Shown here: in pieces, positions 59,201 to 64,000 of the stretch
How positions within the stretch are numbered: position 1 is the first letter of the stretch
How the letters are laid out: each line of letters opens with the position of its first letter
Assembly (NCBI GenBank): GCA_034231615.1
Contig: CM067316.1
Coordinates: 31,436,009-31,500,008 of the forward strand
Source of the DNA: Meghimatium bilineatum
Taxonomy: Eukaryota; Mollusca; Gastropoda; Stylommatophora; Philomycidae
Direction: 5' to 3'
DNA: 64,000 nucleotides
Made by a program: the position numbers and the translations under genes
The notes under the pieces: generated by a model
What the model was told of the DNA's origin: nothing
What the model saw: only the letters and a program-made list of their open reading frames with translations
Database searches by the model: none

Positions 59201-62200
59201 ACCCACATATCTTTGTATGAGCCGCAGCAATGGCGACAATCAAGTTGGGCTAGGTTTGCAGTGCCGTTAGAGACTTGTGCGCCCCTCTACATTACCCCCA
59301 GTGTCCAGATTCCGAGTCTCAACAAAGTTTTCTTCCATACACAGGAGTGCATGTTCAGGTTGGCGTATCCAATACCTTAGTCATGACTCCTACTTTGAAT
59401 GGGGACATTGTGATGGGACATGTGGGTTTCTGCGTGTTCTCAAGCATGAACATAACTTACGCCAGTCGGTCTCGTGCTGGACCATTGTAGTTCCGTTGCC
59501 ACTGAATCGACTCACGTACACTACGCTGCCCTCTAGCGTGTTACCGTTTCCAGATTAAATGTACTTGTAAGATCCCCGTATGTAAGGAACATTGACACTG
59601 TTCGCCACTCCAATGTTTCTGCTTTTTAAGCCGGCCAAGTCGAAATGCACAGATGCCAGCATATGTTGGATGTAATGGCGTAGAGGTTTCTGAGATATTC
59701 CCGGTCTCTCTGCAAGTAATTCTCATTTCATCTACAGCATCCACAGACACGAGCCTAAAAGTGTTAGCCAGGAATACAGCAAGAACAGCTGTATTTCTGT
59801 TTACAGGGTGTACCACAAGAATGTACTTTTAGGATCTTGATTATACGCTAACCCTGGGTCCGCTCGAGAGCAATGTGAGACCCTTTGCACCCCTCCTAAG
59901 GTTAATAAACATCTATTGCATTTCCATTCTTTTCAACATTATTTTGTGAATTACTTCCCCGTGCAGCATTGATTAATTTACTGACACTTGTTTCTCTATC
60001 ATTCTTGTCCAGTTGGTCCACTGTTTATTTTGTTTAACCTTTGACAAGTTAACCTTTAGTATGCTAGAAAATGTTATGGCAACTCAAGTAGATATATTAT
60101 TTAACTTCCTGTTTCTGTTATTAAAATGGTGATAGGAGATGTCGTGTGATTATGACATTGAAATCCAAACAATCTATAGCCATCGGCATAGAGGCAAAGC
60201 AACATGACAGTGAATCGGGTTTTATATACTTTTGTTTTATTGTATATTCAGTGAAATCATTATGGATTGTGATTCTAAAGTGGAAATCTTGAGAGGTAAG
60301 TACTTCAAATAGATTAAATAAAATAGACAACAAGGTTTCTGTTATTTAAAATATATAATATTCAACAGGTTTGGACCTACCCAAAATACAAACGGTCTAG
60401 ATTTACATAACGATTTTATTGCAAATCTGTCTTTATCACTGTCTCACATGACTCGTATCACACAAACACAAACAAAACTTACACCAATATATGCAGAATT
60501 CCATTTTTTATTTATATGTGCAAATATTATGTAAATATCACTAACAAAAATTGTGTAAATTCCCCCTGCAGGTGAATTAATTTTTGACAATTTGGGTTAT
60601 TTTTGGAGGGTGTTTAATAAAAAGGAATAACATTTATGCTTCTAGAGATTTTTGTATATTTTTTTAAATATAAAAATTAATTGAATATTGAATCTAATGA
60701 TTAAGTTTTGCTGGTGTATGTGTGATACAAGAGATGCAGAAAGTGGAAATGATTCTTTAAACCAAAAAAAAATGACTCACCTATAGATTGGAGTTCTGGT
60801 GCACAATCCATTTTTAAATTAACTAAATTGTGGTATCTTCTGAAGCAGAGGAAGGGGCACAGAGCAACTTGACACACATACTGGGTCAAGTGGCACCTCT
60901 TTTTCCAACTGGAACAAACCATACAGTTAGGCCTGGAAATCATGCCATTGGCCATCCATTTTGACTTGATAGTCATGTCCACCTGTCACAATCCTATCTG
61001 TTGGATTATTGGGTTTTTTTCCCATGTGGAAAGTGGAGGAACTAGACTGGCACCCATCAAGAAGTCTATGAACAATCTGCATACATAATTTTTCCGCCTT
61101 GACTCAGCCAGGATATTTGGTCTTCCACAGGACTAGCGTATTTACAAAGTAAGCTTCCAAAAGATATGAGAAAAGTGTGGGCTTATATCACTTATATCCT
61201 GTGGGCTACTATAATACTATATAATACGTTAGTTGTTAACTTCATTGCATGTCGTAGGAGGTAATTAACCTTTACGACTCTGCGGTCGCAATATTGCGCC
61301 TATGATCACAGCTCCATTGTGCCTGCGGGAGCAATCCCGCTACATAGGACATCGCCCGATTCCTGAGTACGGAACTTCACGAAGTAATGATCCCGTAAAA
61401 AAACCTGCCAAACGAAGCTAGGAATACGTCACAGTTTAAAGGTAAAATTCCTTTACTCATTACGATTGCAAGAAGAGAGAAAGCCAGCTAGTTTTGTCAA
61501 CGAATTTCTAGAGCAACGTTGGCCATTTTTTACTATCAAATTGAGTACCGTGTCGCATGGCTAAGTGATCGTGAATACATGTTTTAATTGTTGTTTTTTG
61601 TGTTTAATATGTTGTTATTTGATAAGAATGTTTGTGTAGTCATTCAAAAACACAAAAATAATATGTATCAGGGGTGCCACGTCTGTGCATAGACAATAAT
61701 TACGCTGCGTGTCGGGCTAGACCTAGTGTTTACCAGACGGACGTTATATGCGATTTCTTCACGTTTTATTAGTTTTTTAGTTCATATTATATTAGTATTG
61801 ATATAAAACAATATATATACAATAAGTATAGGTATTTATCAGGATTTTATCAATGTTTCCACGCATTGCTCAGTATTAGGGTCATTAAGAAGTTATATGT
61901 GCGTTTTGAAAATGGTGTTTTGTGATTTTTTTCTCTCCGAATTTTCAACTTCACAACTTGCTCACAACTGTCATATCATACATACAACAACAAAAAACAA
62001 CTATATTCACTATTCACTCCTTTATTTAGATATGCAAAAATTATTTTGATATATTTTAAAGCAAAAAAGTTATCACGTTTTCAAAATACCCACCATCAAT
62101 AACGTAAATTTTCCAAAAAAGAATTCAGGCCCAAGGGGATGTTTCTTAATTTTTAATTACAGATATCGCAGCTAAGTTATAAATCATGACAACTCATCCA

Positions 62201-62448
62201 TTCTTACTACTAGATACTGCTAATGTACAGTAGTTTGTGAGTGAACGAAAAAGAAAGCAAGGATTAATTCACCGTATTCTTTATATCTCTATTACTTCTA
62301 TCATCTTTATTATTATATTATGAATGTTTACATGTAACAACTCATCAGTGCTAGAAATTGGAGCACTTACCTTATGATAAGCATGAACAGGTGACGTCAT
62401 ATCAGAAAACCCAAGCTCTCTTCCCATCAGCTGATTGACTGCTTCAAC
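47141..62448 (-). CDS. ESCO: ESCO/Eco1-type cohesin acetyltransferase, 3' exons (one short exon not found)
   Basis: Establishment-of-cohesion N-acetyltransferase, which acetylates the SMC3 head to lock cohesin on replicated chromatin in the nucleus. Exons found on the minus strand, in transcript order: 62448-62371, 52448-52282 and 47276-47141, together 126 residues plus stop. The last two contain WCCASVPEPACVGISRLWVV and FSDPTPDGRRFA, matching the acetyl-CoA-binding and catalytic signatures of ESCO1/ESCO2 (known family: PEP..CGISRIWV and AFSDPTPDGK). Splice sites are canonical and phases agree. The family normally has about 20 residues (VVGCLIAE-like) between YHK and GHRI; that exon was not identified in the 9.9-kb intron. 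N-terminal exons, with the zinc finger, lie beyond the window or were missed. The gene converges with the DDX43-like gene. Confidence 0.85.
47277..47740. other. ESCO intron segment, unrecognised
   Basis: No motif or repeat partner recognised. Confidence 0.3.
47742..47800. mobile_element. pogo/Tigger-like MITE, left part
   Basis: CAGTGGAACTCCTTTATAGC and TTTTATAACACATTTCCC match the left half of other copies; the rest is missing. Confidence 0.6.
47960..48590. repeat. Dispersed repeat related to 60140-60540
   Basis: TTTTATTGCA/TTTTATCGCATTTTCAGT, ATTATKGATTGTGAT and TTGAGAGGTAAGT occur in both places in the same order, and ACACCAATATATGCAGMATTC ends both. Adjacent piggyBac coding at 60.6 kb suggests a piggyBac 5' or 3' non-coding region. 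Confidence 0.5.
48600..48986 (+). mobile_element. Jockey/I-like LINE, RT fragment (left part)
   Basis: Encodes AFDKVWINELIIKLQ-like, KKRVPQGSILSPTLFVFIND and VRSAMYADDFAVWCVEEYLK with an intact YADD. It breaks at the insertion at 48987. Confidence 0.74.
48987..49252 (-). mobile_element. 5'-truncated LINE inserted into another LINE
   Basis: 266 bp flanked by the perfect 11-bp duplication gagaaatggat (48976-48986 and 49253-49263). On the plus strand it starts CATCATCAAGTGAACTATTC, i.e. a (GAT)n-tailed 3' end on the minus strand, with the C-terminal tail LAQDAENSRD-like. Related to 33690-33890. Confidence 0.78.
49253..50740 (+). mobile_element. Jockey/I-like LINE, thumb to RNase H (right part)
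   Basis: Continues with EKWMVKINAEKSSTTLFTLS, LDKRLTWRPHIEKVEAKARK, then LRLIAGAMKTSPINEMEKIT and an RNase H domain in the frame 50079-50585: QVVFLTDAMSVLQALDSYKL and LQWIPSHCGISGNEEADRLA. Stops or frame changes near 49557, 49633, 49855 and 50082 disable it. Downstream sequence to about 50740 has diverged zinc-finger remnants. Confidence 0.76.
50741..51585. other. ESCO intron segment
   Basis: CAAACCCAATGTATACCCCC near 51150 resembles a hAT terminus (cf. 5345) but is weak; a C-rich and then T-rich run follows. Otherwise unrecognised. Confidence 0.3.
51590..51810 (+). pseudogene. DDE transposase C-terminal fragment (Tc1/mariner-IS630 superfamily)
   Basis: Encodes YHSHLNPIELVWAEFKAQVE, then ISNITRDYWKQYEIHVLQEE and HWRKDGLS. 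PYH..LNPIEL.W..FK contains the third catalytic acidic residue of this superfamily, and the WKKY..HV...EE.FW tail is typical. The upstream catalytic part is absent. Confidence 0.6.
52282..52448 (-). CDS. ESCO: ESCO acetyltransferase exon with PEPACVGISRLWV
   Basis: Acceptor ttatttag|GGT and donor TTAG|GTATGT. Encodes GHRIIPGNMDSSQESGHRPW, then CCASVPEPACVGISRLWVVA, then EKRKRGVATKLLDCV and two bases of R. WCC...PEP.C.GISR.WV is the acetyl-CoA-binding hallmark of ESCO/Eco1 enzymes. Confidence 0.9.
52450..52925. other. ESCO intron next to the acetyltransferase exon
   Basis: No repeat recognised. A minus-strand stretch at 52514-52590 weakly resembles the missing ESCO segment but lacks a usable donor; see the rejected list. 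Confidence 0.3.
52930..53830 (-). mobile_element. Jockey-like LINE, RT relic
   Basis: Minus strand: YSTEDQATYLSWEIEYAFQD (53750-53690), HGVPQGGVISPLF-like block near 53500-53460, and ALYADDLVLWCT near 53190-53140, all in RT order. Frameshifted. Confidence 0.62.
54032..54600 (-). mobile_element. Jockey/I-like LINE, RT fragment
   Basis: Minus strand: NKIEGRIFCWIKHFLCYRTA, VPQGGVISSTLFLVFINDIE, then MQTALNTLGEWASDWEVQIN and LSKTVTTILSFYNHHEKVNL. The YADD region has decayed to a CLSSC-like stretch. Sister of 11850-12210. Confidence 0.72.
54630..54830 (-). mobile_element. tRNA-derived SINE, copy 2
   Basis: Minus strand: A box TAGCGAAGTGG and B box AGTTCGATCCC at tRNA spacing, then CCGTTCAGAAAGCAATGACA and a CACTACAGCCAAAAAATGCT block, all shared with 22750-22965. 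Followed by an (AT)n run at about 54840-54855. Confidence 0.8.
54920..55050. repeat. Dispersed repeat related to 4980-5315
   Basis: ACAGGGACAATTTTCCACGT, GGAACCTTTCTCAAGAAACA and AATTAAGAAAACACAAAAC parallel the 5.0-kb copy. Confidence 0.5.
55064..55225 (-). mobile_element. 160-bp SINE-like retroposon, copy 5
   Basis: 162 bp flanked by the perfect 11-bp duplication taaaaatattc (55053-55063 and 55226-55236). It sits between repeat copy 54920-55050 and the Penelope-like fragment. Confidence 0.85.
55240..55465 (+). mobile_element. Penelope-like element RT fragment
   Basis: Encodes FFVIKPADNGGTVVVWQKDL, then YIKEATCQLEEQTFYRP and, after a stop, DKTIKQLVNNNQIP. The KPADKGG..VV.....YI.EA..QL.D..FY pattern is the hallmark upstream RT block of Penelope-like elements. 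Truncated against piggyBac sequence. Confidence 0.68.
55500..55882 (-). mobile_element. piggyBac element 5' end with transposase N-terminus
   Basis: On the minus strand the block starts TTAACCTTACAGACCCTACA at 55882. About 260 bp later an ATG opens MDSILQEFFMDSDSDEEEFL, then GFADADLVPLPSMTGDG, the acidic N-terminus typical of piggyBac transposases. The rest of the element is missing. Confidence 0.6.
56100..56745 (+). mobile_element. APE-type LINE C-terminal fragment
   Basis: RTLINAVFMRTLLQMPYPDP (cf. RTLI.AVFMYG.ETWTL) and IKWCGHPIRMEPD with R.RP...RWIDDIREILEH, the conserved LINE tail. Frameshifted. Confidence 0.58.
56755..57005 (-). mobile_element. RTE-like LINE C-terminal fragment
   Basis: Minus strand: ITNKSKMRIVKYIYCTLM and WIYRRIGRTSWKEKKINKEV, closely matching MWVYRRIGRTSWKEKKTNKE of the element at 29222-32139. 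A further scrap lies at 62490-62610. Confidence 0.66.
57145..57950 (+). mobile_element. Jockey/I-like LINE (family J1), RNase H and zinc-finger end
   Basis: A 257-codon open frame ending at 57918. Its first third is non-LINE sequence; from about 57325 it encodes QPVVFLTDARSVLQALQSGK, QWIPSHCGTPGNEKTDQLAK and a CCHC-like MCTCGQAAQSAKHILQEC end. After the stop comes GTTTCAAGTGAACGAAAGAA and (GAA)n, the 3' tail shared with copies at 45.9 and 62.6 kb. The RNase H part is intact in frame but lacks RT. Confidence 0.78.
57960..58620 (+). mobile_element. Internally deleted piggyBac derivative
   Basis: The left part encodes FLGYTDVDLSLADMTGDG in shifted frames, paralleling FLGFADADLVPLPSMTGDG at 55.6 kb. 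The right part (58262-58330) encodes VNFKVDCTPELYQEEVHHL, paralleling the C-terminal VNLKMDCAPELQ at 60.8 kb. N- and C-terminal ends are thus joined with the core missing. It includes a G run near 58349-58365 and (CA)n near 58404-58422. Confidence 0.55.
58800..59894 (-). mobile_element. 1.2-kb retroposon family, older diverged subfamily
   Basis: The right edge (sense 5' end) keeps TTTCTGTTTACAGGGTGTACC, GCTAACCCTGGGTCCGCTCG and CCCTTTGCACCCC in the order of copies A and C. The interior keeps GGTACTGAACCC (59191) and AGTTGGGCTAGG. It also has three ACGAGGNGCTTCGC-like blocks (58830, 58988, 59167) not obvious in the young copies. About 1.1 kb; no target duplication found. Confidence 0.65.
59895..60139. 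other. ESCO intron segment, unrecognised
   Basis: No feature seen. Confidence 0.3.
60140..60540. repeat. Dispersed repeat related to 47960-48590
   Basis: Shares the TTTTATTGTATATTCAGTGAA-type block and ACACCAATATATGCAGAATTC with 48.1-48.5 kb. Probably a piggyBac non-coding end, as it abuts the coding relic below. Confidence 0.5.
60541..61200 (-). pseudogene. piggyBac transposase C-terminal relic
   Basis: Minus-strand frame 60982-60701 reads CMVCSSWKKRCHLTQYVCQV, then ALCPFLCFRRYHNL, the C-terminal cysteine-rich domain of piggyBac transposases (C..C...Y.C..C...LC..PCF..YH). Upstream 61200-60960 is the decayed preceding region also seen at 900-1200. Confidence 0.72.
61264..61560 (+). mobile_element. 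Candidate piggyBac terminal region
   Basis: Begins TTAACCTTTACGACTCTGCG, at a TTAA, and has the short inverted GCGGGAGCAATCCCGC motif, then AAGCTAGGAATACGTCA, comparable to CGAAGCTAAGTATACCTAAC in the 55.8-kb piggyBac end. No coding follows. Confidence 0.4.
61561..62370. other. ESCO intron segment, AT-rich
   Basis: No coding motif. 61980-62150 contains sequence loosely like the piggyBac-flanking repeat (TTCACTCCTTTATTTAGATATGC), in keeping with an old transposon end. Confidence 0.3.
62371..62448 (-). CDS. ESCO: ESCO acetyltransferase exon, start of the catalytic domain
   Basis: A 26-codon, phase 0-0 exon with acceptor ttattttag|GTT and donor AAG|GTAAGT (minus strand). Encodes VEAVNQLMGRELGFSDM and TSPVHAYHK. 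It aligns with the ESCO segment V..MRELVDNDLGFQ..P..CYSRTK. Assignment rests on position, phase and this moderate similarity. Confidence 0.72.
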
Positions 62449-62489
62449 CTAAAATAAGGGCACAAGATTTAATGTGTATTTCATTTAAT

Positions 62490-62610
62490 TGTGTTTTTTT
62501 TTTCATATATAAAGTGTTGTCAGAACCTCTTTGATTTCCTCTTTCCATGAAGTTCTCCCTATTATAAAATATATTTACATCTCAATGGCATCAATTCAAG
62601 TCATTGGGAG
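62490..62610 (-). mobile_element. RTE-like LINE scrap
   Basis: AAAGTGTTGTCAGAACCTCT and CTTTCCATGAAGTTCTCCCT match 56813-56870 (minus-strand NKEV/SWKEK region of the RTE-like family). Confidence 0.5.
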
Positions 62611-62624
62611 CAATTCCAATACAC

Positions 62625-64000
62625 TTCTTCTTCTTCTTTCGTTCACTTGAAACATATATCTGTAATTCTGTCTCCTTAATAAAACTGTCTTTTGTAGTTC
62701 ATACAGTGGTCCATAGAGCTTTGATTCCAGTGTTGTTCTTCTAGCCAATATGTCTGCCTCAGCGTTTCATACTCAGAATACTCTTGAAGTATATATTTGG
62801 CACTCTGTGCTGCCTGTCCACATGTACACATGTCCATGTTGCCAATCTTGAACTTTGTGTACTTGTGACTACAGAGTCGATTATGTCCCGTTCTGAGGCG
62901 CAGAATTACAACTTGTTCTAATCTGTTCATGTGAGTCATCTTGCGTTGGTGTTTGTGGCTTTCTTATTGACTTGATCATCTGTTTTTTCTGATGGTAGAT
63001 GATTGGTACATCTGGTTGGTCTTCGGCCTCACCTTCCTTAGCCAGTTGGTCTGCTTTTTCATTTCCTGGTATTCCACAGTGAGAGGGTATCCACTGCATG
63101 GTTACCCTATACTGGTAAGACAATTCATTAAGTAGTTTTTGCAAGTGTTTTAGTTTTCCAGATTGGAGAGCTTGAAGCACTGACCTTGCATCTGTCAGGA
63201 ATATCACAGGCTGTAGGTCAGAGTTGGAGTTCAGCAGTTTTTCAGTTGCCACACTAATTGCCTGGATTTCTGCATCATAATTATTGCAGAATTTCACTCT
63301 GATTGTATCTCTAGGCTTGTGTGGATATTCTATATATACACCTGCACCACCATTTCTCATTGCATTCTGTGCTGACCCATCTGTGTATACTCCGACCCAC
63401 ATATCTTGTGGATATTCCTCATCCAGGAAACTGAGGGCGATGTCCTTCGCTGCACACTGTTCTATTCAACCTCGCTTAGTATTCCTTTCACATGGGTCTG
63501 AATGTATATTGGCGTTCCATGCCTTTCACTCCAAGGGGTTTGTTCTGGTACAGATCTTAAGGGGCTGTCAACTTCAGGCAGGTCTGTAAGTTGTCTACGG
63601 GGTCGTTTAGCTTGGTTAATAAAGCTGCTTCTTTTCAGTCGCCCCATTGCTAGATTTTGGAATCTTTCCTTCATTGGATGACTTGGCATACACTGAAACT
63701 TTTCTGCTTGAATTAGTACTTTTGTGTCTCTGCGTTTGCCAAGTGTTTGAACTGTTCCCATTTTCTGCATCTCTGATATGGGTGTTGATTTAATTGCTCC
63801 CAACATTATTCTAAGTGTCTGGTTTTGCACTTTATCTAGATCTTGTAATGTGGTGTTTGATGCAGGACACCACGCAGCTGAACCATATTCTAGGTGTGGT
63901 CTTATGCCTTGCTGGTAAACTTTACTGAGTATATTCCCACTGGCTCCCCATTTAGTTCCACTTAAGTTTTCTCAGGATAGCTAACTTCCTCCTGACTTTT
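62625..64000 (-). mobile_element. Jockey/I-like LINE (family J1), RT thumb to 3' tail, runs off the window
   Basis: Minus strand from the window edge: RRKLAILRKL, LEYGSAAWCPASNTTLQ-like, MQNQTLRIMLGAIKSTPISE, then RNase H in the frame 63402-62881: MWVGVYTDGSAQNAMRNGGA, VIFLTDARSVLQALQSGKLK and QWIPSHCGIPGNEKADQLAK. The zinc end is MDMCTCGQAAQSAKYILQEY. Then comes a stop, GTTTCAAGTGAACGAAAGAA and (GAA)n at 62650-62625. The TDGS aspartate and other RNase H acids are present. A few stops break it. Confidence 0.82.

Overview
The window looks like AT-rich, intron-rich, transposon-dense DNA of an invertebrate animal. An arthropod is the best guess, from the repertoire of Jockey/I-like, R1/LOA-like and RTE-like LINEs, piggyBac, mariner, pogo-like MITEs, Penelope-like fragments and tRNA-derived SINEs; the species cannot be named. 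There is no CRISPR array, prokaryotic operon, rRNA or free-standing tRNA gene. Two host genes can be assembled exon by exon, and nearly everything else is mobile DNA.

Gene 1 (+ strand, 133-35539) is the 3' part of a DEAD-box RNA helicase gene most like DDX43. Eleven exons with canonical GT/AG boundaries and matching phases encode 346 residues from just before motif Ia (PTRELAQQ) to the stop codon, including DEAD, SAT, ATDVASRGLD and HRIGRTGR. The KH domain, Q motif and Walker A lie upstream of the window. Gene 2 (- strand, 47141-62448) is the 3' part of an ESCO/Eco1-type cohesin acetyltransferase. Three exons were found, with signatures PEPACVGISRLWVV and FSDPTPDG; one short exon between two of them was not found. 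The genes converge, with about 11.6 kb of repeats between their stop codons.

Layout: 1-35.5 kb holds DDX43 exons, with introns full of LINE relics, a mariner relic with a 42-bp in-frame expansion, SINEs, MITEs and a TSD-flanked RTE-like LINE (29222-32139). 35.5-47 kb is intergenic: piggyBac relics, a three-layer nested insertion (40371-42310), and a 1.2-kb retroposon inside a LINE. 47-62.5 kb holds ESCO exons, with introns carrying Jockey/I LINEs, piggyBac deletion derivatives and an older retroposon subfamily. 62.6-64 kb is a Jockey/I LINE running off the end.

The most interesting unexplained items are two non-coding retroposon families. One is about 1.2 kb (6527-7752, 43092-44283, 34140-35250 and older relatives). 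It has a fixed 5' end (GGGGTGCAAAGG), an A-rich 3' end, 11-12 bp target-site duplications and internal blocks repeating at about 106 bp. The other is about 160 bp, with five copies each flanked by 8-13 bp duplications and a (GAA)n tail that resembles the 3' tail of a resident Jockey/I LINE.
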